From assembly GCA_009731375.1 (NCBI GenBank), contig BJOX01000345.1, forward strand, positions 531,876-558,632: a stretch of 26,757 nucleotides of DNA, in the 5' to 3' direction. The notes under the pieces are model-generated. The model worked only from the letters and a program-made list of their open reading frames with translations. It did no database searches and had not been told where the DNA came from. Every line of letters begins with the position of its first letter. The first letter of the stretch is position 1. Of this stretch, positions 1-9,688 are shown one piece after another. The position numbers were made by a program, and so were the translations under genes. This DNA is from Paulinella micropora. Its lineage: Eukaryota > Cercozoa > Imbricatea > Euglyphida.

Positions 1-179
1 AGGAGAAGAAGCAACAACACACAACAGAAGTCGGAAGAAGAAGAAGAAAAAGAAGAAGAAGAAGGAGGAGGAGGAGAAGAAGAAGAAGAAGAAGAAGAAG
101 AAGAAGAAGAAGAAGAAGAAGAAGAAGAAGAGAGACAAAGAAAGAAAGAAAGAAAGAGAAAGAGAGAGGGGGGGGGGGA
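1..179. repeat. GAA/AAG microsatellite with poly-G end
   Basis: The stretch is nearly pure GAA/AGA triplets, then GAAA and GAGA runs, ending in a G homopolymer at about 169-178. No coding signal is seen. Confidence 0.9.
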
Positions 180-249
180 CGTTTGGAAAGGCCAACGATT
201 GAAGCGCAGTCCGTGACCAAGAACGCGAGATTCACACCTACATCTTCGT

Positions 250-846
250 TCAGCAATGCCGCTTTCTTTTTAAGAGGTCCCGCCAGTGTAAACTGTGGCC
301 GGAGTGAGGCAGGTCCGTATGGCAGAACGGTGGCGCCAGCACCCGAGCGTGGCTGTTTCCACAGCGGAAGCTGAGGTTCGCCTTCCACAACCGAGATGAA
401 CCGTGGAGGCGCGACCTCGGGTGGTCACGCACACCAAACAGAAGGTGGCAGACCAATTCACCGTCCAGTCCAGCGTCCCAAGAAACCTCGGGGCCTGGCC
501 ATGCCGGATGAGCGGCCAGTGCCTGCCTCCAGGCTTTGCAGATTGATAACAGCTCGTAGCCATGATCAAGATGCAGGGCCGCCATGCGCTCGAGGTGGCT
601 GGCGTGCAGGGGGCTGGCGTGGAACCGGTGGGGGCAGTGGCCACCTTTGGAGTTGCCTTCCCGTGCACCACAGGCCTTCCCGCGCTGTGAAAGCGCGCTC
701 AAACTGGTCCTGAAACCGTACCTGAGGAACCGCACCCATCGCTCCTCCCCGAGGAACACCTTCATGCCCATCCGATCTGCTAGTCGAGATTTTTTCGCAG
801 CCACCAAGGAGTACCAACGCAGGTTACCCCGGCGCAAAAAAAGCCT
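250..846 (-). CDS. Unrecognised Cys/His-rich protein exon
   Basis: An open minus-strand frame of about 198 codons ends at TGA 250-252. A plausible 3' splice site (tcccag) lies just upstream of 846; the frame stays open further upstream but only into poly-Ser microsatellite, which I exclude. The composition looks coding. Cys and His cluster in groups (KACGAREGNSKGGHCPHR, then LHLDHGYELLSICKAW, then FRCGNSH, then HTDLPHSGHSLHW), suggesting a metal-binding fold. LHLDH followed by a downstream Cys/Asn/His recalls HNH-type nucleases, but the spacing does not match a family I can name. There may be a further intron, because CAGGTACGG inside the frame is a good donor. The 5' end and partner exons are not identified. 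Confidence 0.45.
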   Translation of the reverse strand, partial: RLFLRRGNLRWYSLVAAKKSRLADRMGMKVFLGEERWVRFLRYGFRTSLSALSQRGKACGAREGNSKGGHCPHRFHASPLHASHLERMAALHLDHGYELLSICKAWRQALAAHPAWPGPEVSWDAGLDGELVCHLLFGVRDHPRSRLHGSSRLWKANLSFRCGNSHARVLAPPFCHTDLPHSGHSLHWRDLLKRKRHC

Positions 847-959
847 CTGGGACCCAAGAAGTGTGTAGTCACACTTAGGCTCGGGACCAGCACCGACCCA
901 AGACCAGCCTGCCGACGATCCCACTACATGTTTGGTAGCAGCAAGATCTTTTGAGCGAG

Positions 960-1108
960 TGCCAGCGAGCGCAGAAGAAGAAGAAGAAGAAGAAGAAGAA
1001 GAAGAAGAAGAAGAAGAAGAAGAAGAAGAAGAAGAAGAAGAAGAAGAAGAAGAAGAAGAAGAAGAAGAAGAAGAAGACGAAGAAGAAGAAGTAGAAGTAG
1101 AAGTAGAA

Positions 1109-1142
<34 letters not shown>

Positions 1143-1332
1143 GAGGAGGAGGAGGAGGAGGAGGAGGAGAAGGAAAAGAAGGAAAAGAAGTGGAAGAAGA
1201 TGACGAAAAAGAAGAAGGAGCAGAGGAAGAAAAAGTAAAAGAAGAAGGTGGAGAAGAAGAAATGGAGGACAGGGGGACGATGCAGGATATGGAAAGGTGG
1301 CAGCAGCAGCAAAAACAGCAGCAGCAGTCGTG

Positions 1333-1379
<47 letters not shown>

Positions 1380-1403
1380 TGTTGTAGTAGTTGTAGTAGT
1401 AGC

Positions 1404-1447
<44 letters not shown>

Positions 1448-1576
1448 AAGTAGAAGTAGAAGTAGAAGTAGTAGTAGTTGATGCGGTGGAAGAAGAAGAA
1501 GAAGAAGAAGAAGAAGAAGAAGAAGAAGAAGAAGAAGAAGAAGAAGAAGAAGAAGAAGAAGAAGAAGAAGAAGAAG

Positions 1577-1608
<32 letters not shown>

Positions 1609-2573
1609 GTAGAANNNNNNNNNNATAGTAGTAGTAGTAGGAGGAGGAGGAGGAGGAAGAGGAGGAAGAGGAGGAAAAGAAGTAAAAGAAGGAAAAGAAG
1701 GAAAAGAAGAGGAAAAAGAAGAAAAAGTAAAAGGAGAAGGAGCAGAAGGAGCAGGAGGAGCAGGAGGAGCAGGAGGAGCAGGAGCAGCAGCAGGAGGAGC
1801 AGGAGGAGGAGGAGGAGAAGAAGAAGAAGAAGAAGAAGAAGAAGAAGAAGAAGAAGAAGAAGAAGAAGAAGAAGAAGAAGAAGAAGAAGAAGAAGAAGAA
1901 GAAGAAGAAAGCAGGAGAGGAAGAGGATGAAGAGGAGGACAGAGAGGAGCCGGACGAGAAAGAGAATGAGGAAGATGAGGAATACTATTAGCAGGAAGAG
2001 GAAGAGTAGTAGGAGAAGATGGAATCTGATGATAAAGAGGAGGAGCAGTATGAGAATGAGGAGGCGGAAGAGTAGGATGAGAATAGACAGGACGAGGAGG
2101 AAGAGGAGGAGCAGGACGAGGAGGAGGAAGAGGAGCAGGAGAAGCAGGACGAGGAGGAAGAGAAGGAGCAGGACGAGTAGGAACAAGAGGAGGAGAAAGA
2201 GGAAAAGGAGGAGGAGGAGGAGAAGAAGGAGAAGAAGAAGAAGAAGAAGAAGAAGAAGAAGAAGAAGAAGAAGAAGAAGAAGAAGAAGAAGAAGAAGAAG
2301 AAGAAGAAGAAGAAGAAGAAGAAGAAGAAGAAGAAGAAGAGGGAGGGGGTGAGGAAAGAGGAAGAAGAGGAGTAGAACAAAAAGGAGGACAAGTAGGAAG
2401 AAGATAAATAGAAGGAGGGGAAAGATTGGTAGGAGGAGAAAGAGTAGTAGGAGGAAAAAATGGTGGCAGTGGTGGTGGTGGTGGTGGTGAAGAAGAAGAA
2501 GAAGAAGAAGAAGAAGAAGAAGAAGAAGAAGAAGAAGAAGAAGAAGAAGAAGAAGAAGAAGAAGAAGAAGCAC
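960..2573. repeat. Compound triplet microsatellite (GAA, GTA, GGA, GGT)
   Basis: About 1.6 kb of tandem triplets: GAA at about 974-1077, GTA at about 1110-1140 and 1343-1478, GAA at 1489-1606, interrupted GGA/GAA purine tract at 1640-2220, then GAA at 2221-2340 and 2490-2568. Every frame is open as a homopolymer (poly-Ser, Leu, Phe, Glu, Arg), which is not evidence of coding. The purine strand could form triplex DNA. Contains a 10-N gap at 1615-1624. Confidence 0.9.
1615..1624. other. Assembly gap (10 N)
   Basis: Ten Ns inside the triplet microsatellite; the true size is unknown. Confidence 0.99.
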
Positions 2574-2589
2574 TATAAGTACGGAATAC

Positions 2590-3960
2590 CATCACTAACT
2601 TTTTGTAGTGATCATCACTACAAAAAGTTAGTGATACATCACTAAAAAAACGTAGTGATCATTACTACAATAAGGAAAATTTTGAGGTAGTGATCATCAC
2701 TACGCCTCCATTGTCCTTAATTCAACAAATGTAGTGATATCACTACGGCATCCCCTAGATTCTCCCTCATCACTAAACGACGTAGTGATGATCACTACCT
2801 CAAAACTGAAGTGTTTCCGGATGTAACGGTCGACTGCTGTGCAAAACGTAGTGATTTTAGTGATGATCACTTATTAAGTGATGATCACTAAAAAGGTAGT
2901 GCCCATCACTACATATTTAGTGACCGTCACTAGCAAGCACTGCTAGAACTCGATTTTTGAAAAAATAAAAAAAAAATAGTGATGGTCACTAAAAATAAGT
3001 AGTGATGATCACTACAATTTTTGAATTATGCATCAGTAAAAAGCTAGTGATGATCACTAAAAAAGTAGTGACCATCACTAGCAACAGTTTTTGAATGTAT
3101 CTTCGCCGGTGTCTCTAGTGATCGTCACTACAAAAGTAGTGCCCATCACTTATGAATTGAGTGCTCGTCACTTAACGGTAAAAATTTTAATAAATCGACG
3201 AAACGTAGTGCCGATCACTACAAAAGATAGTGCTGATCACTTAAAAAATTAGTTCAAACAAAAAAGTTTGATGATCACTACATTTTCGTAGTGCCCATCA
3301 CTAACAAAAGGTAGTGATGGTCACTACACCACCGTAGTGCTCATCACTACATCCTGTTAGTGATGATCACTACAAATGTAGTGCTCATCACTACTAGTGT
3401 TAGTGATGATCACTATACAAATGTAGTGCTCATCACTACCTATTGCATAGTGATCATCACTAACAGTATGTAGTGATGATCACTACAAATGTAGTGCTCA
3501 TCAACTACTAGTGTAGTGCTCATCACTGCCATACTGTTAGTGACGATCACTATACAAATGTAGTGCTCATCACTAACTGTTGCATAGTGCTCATCACTAA
3601 CAGTATGTAGTGATGAGCACTACACCAATAGTGATGAGCACTACACAATGTAGTGCTCATGACTAACTGTTGTTAGTGATGATCACTAAATATGTAGTGC
3701 TTGTCACTACCTGTTGTTAGTGATGACCACTAAACACCTGTAGTGCCCGTCACTACTCTTGGAAGTGATGGGAACTACAGTTATTTAGTGCTCATCACTA
3801 TACTTGGCTGGTAACAGTGACTTCAGTAGTAGTGAGCCATCGCCACAATAATTAGTTAAGTGACAGTCACTACAGTCATAGTACTCACCACTACATTATT
3901 AGTGATGATCACTACTACATTCTTACTGACTTCCTGATAGCCGAAATTAACGCAAAAAAC
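2590..3960. repeat. Dense array of TAGTGA-N3-TCACTA palindromes
   Basis: About 1.4 kb holds dozens of copies of a 15-17 bp inverted repeat, typified by TAGTGATGATCACTA and TAGTGATCATCACTA, with centres TGA, TCA, CCA, TGG and variants such as GTAGTGCTCATCACTAC. Copies are separated by irregular AT-rich spacers of about 3-30 bp, so this is not a strict tandem satellite. The halves vary, but substitutions often keep the dyad. I see no convincing exon. It lies downstream of the minus-strand exon ending at 4014 and may be intron or 3' spacer. Confidence 0.85.
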
Positions 3961-4013
3961 CTAGTCATGTTTTACTTGACATACGTAGTGACAAAGAAAG
4001 TGCTACCAACCTG

Positions 4014-4646
4014 TCAACCTGCCCTGGCGATCATTTCTGTCCGCTTTGTACTTGGCTTACCGCTTCGTTTCGTTCCTGTTAGAACTGTTGGAACGTTTGT
4101 ATCATTTTCTTTGTCATTTACTAGGTCAACGTAGACATGACTAGGTTTTTTACTTTCACTCTTCGGGGGCTTGACACGTTGTGTTGCGACCGTCTTCATT
4201 CTTTCCTTTGGATTACTAACTACACATGGTCTTGCCGTTGCAGATGCTGCCAGTACAAAATCTTGGAGCTGTTGTTTGGTCATTTTTAAATATTTTGGCT
4301 TCGTGTGGGTGTCCCAGCCAGGCCAACTATAAACCACTTCTCCACTTAAGCCGTTGTCCTTGGCTTTTTGGTTAAAAGGCCAAACACCCTTCAATTTTTG
4401 CCCGTTCTGCATGGGCCACTTGCTGTGCTGGTATATCTGCACAATCACATGATCGTCACCGACAAACTCATCTTCGAAGCCGTAAACGCACAGTCCTGGA
4501 TCCCCGTATTCGAACTCGCCGCCTGCTGCCAGTACCACGATATGCAGCTCCGGGTGGACTCCCCGTACAGACTGCAAGGTGTATTTCTGCACTAGCAGCA
4601 CAGCAAGCATTTGGTAAAGCACATACAGGGTGATAAGATGTAGCAC
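4014..4646 (-). CDS. Unrecognised protein, Lys-rich C-terminus
   Basis: An open frame of 210 codons starts directly after an acceptor (gtgacAG|GTGCTAC); the first ATG is at 4610-4608, giving about 198 residues if translation starts there. It ends at TGA 4014-4016, although AG|GTTGAC at the end is also a possible donor. The N-terminal half is globular (VQKYTLQSVRGVHPELHIVV, an acidic YGFEDEFVGDD, then a Trp-rich VYSWPGWDTH). The C-terminal third is Lys/Thr/Ser-rich (KPPKSESKKPSHVYVDLVND), which suggests a disordered, possibly nuclear tail. No family is recognised. It lies 6 nt downstream of the stop of the neighbouring methyltransferase gene on the same strand, so it could be the next gene or an alternative 3' end of it. 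Confidence 0.55.
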   Translation of the reverse strand: MLHLITLYVLYQMLAVLLVQKYTLQSVRGVHPELHIVVLAAGGEFEYGDPGLCVYGFEDEFVGDDHVIVQIYQHSKWPMQNGQKLKGVWPFNQKAKDNGLSGEVVYSWPGWDTHTKPKYLKMTKQQLQDFVLAASATARPCVVSNPKERMKTVATQRVKPPKSESKKPSHVYVDLVNDKENDTNVPTVLTGTKRSGKPSTKRTEMIARAG

Positions 4647-4652
4647 CTGTCA

Positions 4653-4791
4653 CTAAATCTTTGTCTTCAATGCCCACTGTTCTAGTCGCTCTCTGAAAGC
4701 CTGCTCCGTCATTTCCAAATGCTCATCATACAATGCTCCCTCAATTTCTAGTTCCGTGAGATGTGAGTTTTCATAAACGGGAAAATAACAC

Positions 4792-4842
<51 letters not shown>

Positions 4843-6039
4843 TCCTACTTATCTTGACATGCTATGCATTAAGTGATCATCACTAACTTCTAAGTGACCA
4901 TCACTACCCTCTAAGTGACCATCACTATCCTCTAAGTGACCATCACTAACCTCTAAGTGACCATCACTAACCTCTAAGTGAACATCACTAACTGCTCGTC
5001 ATTACATGCTTAGTAACCATCACTTATCCGTTAGTGATGAACACTAATATTGTAGTGATCATCACTAGCATTCAGCCACAAATTTTATTGTTATCAGTAT
5101 TATTATTATTATCATTATTATTATTATTATTACCTGATAACTGGCTCTGCCTCAACCTTGCTTGGCAATGCGTTCCATGAGCAGAAACGCGTACACCTGT
5201 CCACTTCCCGCTGCTTTAGCACCAGTTCTGTATGACTTCAGGAAAAACCCTTGCGAGAGCAAAGCTCCAAGAGTATCCCTGTGGTCGTGGGACATGCTGT
5301 TTGATTTACAGCTATCAGTAACCATGATATACTTTACCCGCTCGTCCTTGATTGTTTTCAACAGGACTTTATGCTTATGGGCTGGTTTCCAACCTTTCCA
5401 GAACAAGAACACTGTTACGTTCTTGTTCCAGTTCAACGCACGTGGTATTAAACCAACGCGAGCGGCTTGAGCTTCTACACCCCATCGAATAACAGACAAC
5501 TCCTTCGACCACACAACGCGGTTGATAGATGGATTGTATGAACTTATTGAGCAGAAACAGCTCTTATCTAAACAAACCCCTATCAAGTTATCATGTGCTG
5601 CCCACAATACGCTGTATTTTTCATACCTGCTAAGGAATGCTATCTCAAAATGTCTGGTCTCTATGCCAGCGACTGCAGCCCAATCATCGCTCAAGGCAAA
5701 AAGAAGCACATCTCCCGATGCACACCCAATATCCAATAGACACATGTCTTTTTTTTCATCCCTGGGGATCCCTGCGAAACATGTCGCAAGGGATTGACTA
5801 GTCAAGGTCCCACCGATCCCATCACCTACACTACCAAGGTCCCTAATAGGTAAAGGTCCCCTCAACTGTTGCGTTAGTCGCACCCGCCAGGCAGGAGCGG
5901 GCGGAAGAAACCGAGGATTAGAATTCCCACAATCCTCATGAACGCATACAGTGACACAAAACCTATTCATGTTGCCACAGCTGGTACAAACCCAAGGTGG
6001 CATTTCCGATTCCACTTCCAACGCCGAGGTACCACCAAC
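4653..6039 (-). CDS. RanBP2-type zinc finger + class I SAM methyltransferase-like protein
   Basis: Two exons. The main exon (6039-5157) follows acceptor gCAG|GTTGGTGG. It encodes a finger with Trp and four Cys (WVCTSCGNMNRF then C-x4-C; spacing C-x2-C-x10-C-x4-C, like RanBP2/NZF fingers). Next comes a Rossmann-type SAM motif (LLDIGCASGDVLLFAL) followed by an acidic strand end (VAGIE), the normal motif I/II pattern of class I methyltransferases. Unspliced, the frame stops at TGA 5152-5154. Splicing AAG|GTTGAG to ctag|AAATTG at 4747 is phase-consistent (G+AA) and adds a helical tail (EMTEQAFRERLEQWALKTKI) ending at TAG 4653-4655. The substrate is unknown; a DOT1-like chromatin role is possible but unproven. 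The intron holds a GA tract, a TTA tract and AGTGACCATCACT repeats. The 5' exons are not identified. Confidence 0.65.
4796..4839. repeat. GA dinucleotide repeat
   Basis: A pure (GA)n tract in the methyltransferase intron. On the coding (minus) strand it is a CT tract upstream of the proposed acceptor at 4748 and could serve as a polypyrimidine stretch. Confidence 0.9.
4868..5070. repeat. 21-bp tandem repeat with AGTGACCATCACT core
   Basis: Several tandem units with a 21-bp period (GTGACCATCACTAACCTCTAA). The core is the same dyad as the TAGTGA palindromes, here locked in one orientation and tandemised. Looser copies continue to 5070. Confidence 0.85.
5095..5131. repeat. TTA/ATT microsatellite
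   Basis: Imperfect (ATT)n just inside the methyltransferase intron, immediately after the exon on the minus strand. Confidence 0.85.
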
Positions 6040-6084
6040 CTGCCAAACATATTATTACTATTATTATTACTATTCCTCTTGACA

Positions 6085-6237
6085 TGTTATGCATTAACCT
6101 CTAAGTGACCATCACTTACCTCTAAGTGACCATCACTAACGTCAAAGTGACCATCACTAACTTCAAAGTGACCATCACTAACTTCATAGTGACCATCACT
6201 AGCTTCATAGTGACCATCACTAACCTCTAAGTGACCG
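6085..6237. repeat. 21-bp tandem repeat, second block
   Basis: Units of the type CTAAGTGACCATCACTAAC, as at 4868-5070, with the same flanking phrase (CTCTTGACATG then TATGCATTAA) also found at 6520-6540. This shows the three blocks are copies of one longer segment. Confidence 0.85.
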
Positions 6238-6363
6238 CACGCGCATCTGAATTAATATGACATTGTTCACGGCAGCGGCGTCAAGGCTAAGCAAAAAGAA
6301 GGCAACATTATGCCTTCTCCTTGCATAGCCACCAGAAACTAGTGAGAATTCCGAGAAGACACT

Positions 6364-6491
<128 letters not shown>

Positions 6492-6519
6492 TATTACTAT
6501 TATTATTAATTACTATTCC

Positions 6520-6660
6520 TCTTGACATACTATGCATTAAGTGATCATCACTAACGTCTAAGTGACCATCACTAACCTCTAAGTGACCATCACTAGCCTC
6601 TAAGTGACCATCACTAGCCTCTAAGTGACCATCGCTAACTCTTAAGTGACCATCACTACA
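6520..6660. repeat. 21-bp tandem repeat, third block
   Basis: Again begins with CTCTTGACATACTATGCATTAA followed by AGTGATCATCACT and AGTGACCATCACT units. On the minus strand it reads as a heptapeptide repeat (SDGHLEV), which I regard as incidental. Confidence 0.85.
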
Positions 6661-6720
6661 TACTATGTGGCTTTGACTATCCATTTAGTAATCAACACTG
6701 CCAAGTAAGTGACCAGGGAC

Positions 6721-8112
6721 TCACAGGAACGGATTCAGTGTTCCCCACTGTAAGCGATCGAGCTTATATCCATAACGCTCCAGAAACCACTCGCGATAAG
6801 AACGACTGTAAAAAACTGTAAGCGGTTGTCCACAAAAAATATCATGTAACGATTGAACGTACACTTTATACGTCGATTTTGATTTCCCAACGACGACAAA
6901 TTCGCAATTTGGAAGATCGCTGTGTTGAACTAAGAAACCTCCACCCTTTGTCAATGCCTTATGTCCCGCTTCCAGATTTTTTTGGGACTGACTAACTATT
7001 TCATCACGCATATGTTGCGGTACAACAAGCGAAACTCCACCCTCCTCGATAGCAAGGACATAGCTATACCCAAGTACTTGTTTCGGGGAACTAGTCCAGA
7101 CACCATCGTACTTGAGCAACAATGTCTTCGCGTGACATAACAGAGATCCAAACCATTTGGGATGTTTAGGAACAACTGCAACTCCCAATCCGGAGGCGCC
7201 GGGAATACGAACAAGAGAGAAGAATCCACAGTCCAGCAAGCTTGGCTTGCGTGCACGCGAACTAATATTCTCGCGAGTAGGGTCAGAATGTTCCTTTACC
7301 CAACGCGCACTTACCACCAGCTAACATACAACCAATAGTGACTCGCTACGATTATTCTTACTACTAACGGTGGGTGGGCGGTGGGGGTGATGGGTGGGTG
7401 GGTGGGGGGGGGGGGGACCAGGTCACGCTTGAACTCGATAATTGCTGCAGCGTCCTTTTTCTGCTTCCCTTTCCCAGTTCCCTTTCCCGCTCCCTTTGCT
7501 TTCGATTTCTCCTTTCCCTTGTTCTTGCCACCTACATGACACATATACATTGCGCACACTACACTACACTAAAATGAAAGTTACCTCCCTTTGCTGTCTT
7601 GTCTTGCTTGCCCTTGCCCCGCGGCGGCGGCGCGTAGTCTTCGTCCTCAGGGTCTTGCTCGTCGTCCTCCTTGCCAGACTCGTCCTCTTCCTCGTCCTTG
7701 CAAGCGCTACGTCCTACAAGCACAAGTAACTGCAGAGAAAAACCATAACAATACGCAGGACTATTCTTTTTCTTGTTCCTCTGCAGTTAGTTGTAACCAT
7801 AACAATAAGCGCGCAGGACTATTCTTTTCCTTGTTCCTTTGCAGTTACCCTTTTTTTTCTTTGTCTTGTTCTTGCGTCGACGCTTCGCGCTGTGCTTGCG
7901 TTCCTTTTTAGCTTGATCCTCTGCTTCCTCTCCACTTTCTTCCTCGTCTTTGCGTCTACGCTGCGCGCTCGTCTTCGATTCCTCCGATTCTTCATCTTCT
8001 TCTTCGGTCGCTGCCTGCACTTGCTCCGACTGCATGCAGTCCCCTGGGTCTTCATCCTCCTCCTCCTGCTGCTTCTGCTTCTTCCGTGCTGGTGCTAGGT
8101 CCTCTTCAACCT
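6721..8112 (-). CDS. Charged, SET-domain-like protein (multi-exon, 5' partial)
   Basis: Four exons join in phase: up to the gap at 8112-7849, 7713-7585, 7531-7362 and 7320-6721 (TGA 6721-6723). The introns are 135, 53 and 41 nt (donors GTAACT, GTAACT, GTAAGA). The first exon is strongly charged, alternating acidic (ATEEEDEESEESK) and basic (KHSAKRRRKNKTKKKK) runs. The second is acidic (KDEEEDESGKEDDEQDPEDE). The third is Lys/Gly-rich. The last exon has SET-like features in order: FSLVRIPGASGLGVAVV (N-terminal SET strand pair), QHSDLPNCEF (compare the NHSxxPN cofactor/substrate motif) and QSLHDIFCGQPLTVFYS (compare the GEELTxxY motif). Asn of NHS is replaced by Gln, so catalysis is uncertain. 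A chromatin role is inferred from the fold and tails. A GTGAGT donor overlaps the stop, so another 3' exon is possible. The 5' end is lost in the gap at 8113. Confidence 0.65.
7741..7847. repeat. Tandem duplication inside an intron of the SET-like gene
   Basis: Two copies of about 52-54 bp (CCATAACAATA..CGCAGGACTATTCTTTT..TTGTTCCT.TGCAGTTA) lie head to tail within the intron between 7849 and 7713. The second copy abuts the donor. Confidence 0.8.
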
Positions 8113-8122
8113 NNNNNNNNNN
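8113..8122. other. Assembly gap (10 N)
   Basis: It interrupts the first visible exon of the SET-like gene. TAGTGC-type palindromes begin immediately after. Confidence 0.99.
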
Positions 8123-8362
8123 TAGTGCACATCACTTAATATGTCATGTAATCCTGAAATGACTATATGTTTAGTGATGGGAACTAGCAACTGAGTGATG
8201 ATCACTAACAACGAATAAGTAGTGATGGTCGGTCACTGGCCATAGTGACTATCACTATCTAAAGTAGTGATGGTCACTGACAATAGTGACTACCACTACC
8301 CACAAGTATCTAGTGATGAACACTACAACTCAAGTGCCCATCACTACATACTAAGTGATGAG
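8123..8362. repeat. TAGTGA palindrome cluster
   Basis: Ten or so irregularly spaced TAGTGA-N3-TCACTA-like dyads (for example AGTGATGATCACTA near 8193, TAGTGATGAACACTA near 8310). It ends at a GA/GGGA tract at 8358-8396. It lies directly upstream of the acceptor of the plus-strand exon at 8416, so it is probably intronic there. Confidence 0.8.
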
Positions 8363-8415
8363 AGAGAGAGGGAGAGAGGGAGGGAGGGAGGGAGACCCTT
8401 TTGGATTTTGTGCAG

Positions 8416-8508
8416 AGCAAGCGCATCCGCCAGAAGACTGTCGCGTTGACCATGTTTGCCGACCAGGGGCCCACTCGGTTAAAGAAAAAATTATGTAAGC
8501 GCAAGTAA
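8416..8508 (+). CDS. Terminal exon of an unidentified plus-strand gene
   Basis: A 31-codon frame follows a good acceptor (tttttggattttgtgCAG|AGCAAG) and ends at TAA 8506-8508. It encodes SKRIRQKTVALTMFADQGP then a basic tail (RLKKKLCKRK), which looks like a nuclear-localising C-terminus. It is too short to classify. Upstream exons are not found: the preceding 300 bp are palindromes and the 10-N gap, so the rest of the gene would have to lie in or beyond introns overlapping the minus-strand SET-like gene. The competing minus-strand reading is less coding-like. Confidence 0.4.
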   Translation, partial: SKRIRQKTVALTMFADQGPTRLKKKLCKRK

Positions 8509-8628
8509 CGCCGCGTGGTATCGTCAGGGACCCCCCCTTTCTTGATAACATTCGTTGCATGTTACACCCACTGGCTGTAAGCTGCACAATACAAAAAGGA
8601 GAGAAAGAAAAGCAGCATAGTAAGTGGA

Positions 8629-8630
<2 letters not shown>

Positions 8631-8686
<56 letters not shown>

Positions 8687-8728
8687 AGATATATAGATAG
8701 AGATAGAGAGAAAGAAAGAAAGAGAGGG

Positions 8729-8759
<31 letters not shown>

Positions 8760-8763
8760 GAGA
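8631..8763. repeat. TA then GA microsatellite
   Basis: Pure (TA)n at about 8634-8681, then AGATATATAGATAG and GAAA/GA tracts to 8763. Between 8510 and 9680 I find no supportable protein gene. Confidence 0.9.
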
Positions 8764-8944
8764 TCATACTATCTATCTTCTTGTTCGTATACGGGAAATA
8801 ATGGAGCGCCGTGAGATCACACAACTGATTGATAATATGCCTGTTCAAAGACGCGTCCGTGATGCCTGCCACGGTAACCTACAGACAGAGAGCGAGAGAG
8901 AGAAGAGTGAGAGAGTATGTGTTTGAGACACACACAGAGAGTTA

Positions 8945-8945
<1 letters not shown>

Positions 8946-8991
<46 letters not shown>

Positions 8992-8992
8992 T
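8946..8992. repeat. ATT microsatellite abutting the SINE-like element
   Basis: (ATT)n ends 3 bp before the tRNA-like segment. Such placement suits insertion into, or expansion beside, a simple repeat. Confidence 0.9.
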
Positions 8993-8993
8993 T

Positions 8994-9128
8994 GGACACC
9001 GTGATAGCCCAGTGGTCAAGTTCTACCATCTGGGCCCTGTCGCCAGTTCGATTCCCGTCGGTGCCACCAGTATTTTCATTGAACATACCGATCCGTCTGG
9101 ACCAGTATTTTCATTGAACATACCGGCC
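8994..9128 (+). mobile_element. tRNA-derived SINE head (or degenerate tRNA)
   Basis: The sequence contains an RNA polymerase III A box (TAGCCCAGTGG, 9005-9015) and B box (AGTTCGATTCC, 9045-9055) at tRNA-like spacing, followed by GTCGGTGCCACCA. The 5' end (GGACACC) pairs only partly with the 3' GGTGCC, and the T-stem (GCCAG/CCCGT) pairs poorly, so a functional tRNA is unlikely. Immediately after is a direct duplication of ACCAGTATTTTCATTGAACA (9066 and 9101, period 35 bp), typical of SINE bodies. Similar-looking single-copy sequence continues to about 9260 and ends near an ATT-rich run. Confidence 0.6.
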
Positions 9129-9688
9129 CCCGTCTGGAAGTGTTGGAACTGCCCTTGCGGGGGTGTCATTAGAGCTTATCGTCAATTCTTCGTACTCCCC
9201 TCACGGGTGAGACGATGGAGGCGCATGTGCAGAAATGCATCAGCCATTGACAGAGAAGCACTATTATCATTATTATTATTATGATTATTGTCTTGCCCGT
9301 TGAGATCGGGTGTCAACTGGGGGCACAATGCTGGGAGAGTGGGCGAGGGGTGAGGCCAGAGGGCGGAGGAATTCCTCTGTCGGAAAAGACATTTTCTCTC
9401 TGCTCCCCCCCCCCCCTCCCTTTCTCCCTGTCTCCCCACCTTTCCCCCCTCGCGCCTTCATGTCTGCGGAGGGAAGGGGGAAAGGTTGAGAGTCTGACGA
9501 ATTATTGTTCTGATTACCAGACAACAACAAAAAATCCGCTCATTTCTTTTTTTGTATCTCGCCACCCACACCCGAAGACACGACTGCTTTCTTCTGTCTA
9601 CCGATTTTTTTTAAAAATAGGAGTGAGGCCCTGTTGAAGGCAAAAAAAGAAGGATAAAAAAAACTAATCAGATAGCTCTTTTTTGTAA

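Noticed and set aside
932-2352. Plus-strand poly-Glu, poly-Val and poly-Arg frames
   Set aside because: Low-complexity translation of GAA/GTA/GGA repeats; all six frames are open, so openness carries no information.
250-2595. Very long minus-strand frame of Ser, Leu, Phe and Tyr runs
   Set aside because: Produced by triplet microsatellites lacking stops and crossing an N gap; only the non-repetitive part (250-846) is kept.
2590-3960. CRISPR-like array
   Set aside because: Repeats are short, degenerate palindromes with irregular spacers of a few to about 30 bp, in eukaryotic DNA with no cas genes.
8994-9068. Functional tRNA gene
   Set aside because: Acceptor and T-stem pairing are poor despite A and B boxes; SINE head or tRNA pseudogene fits better.
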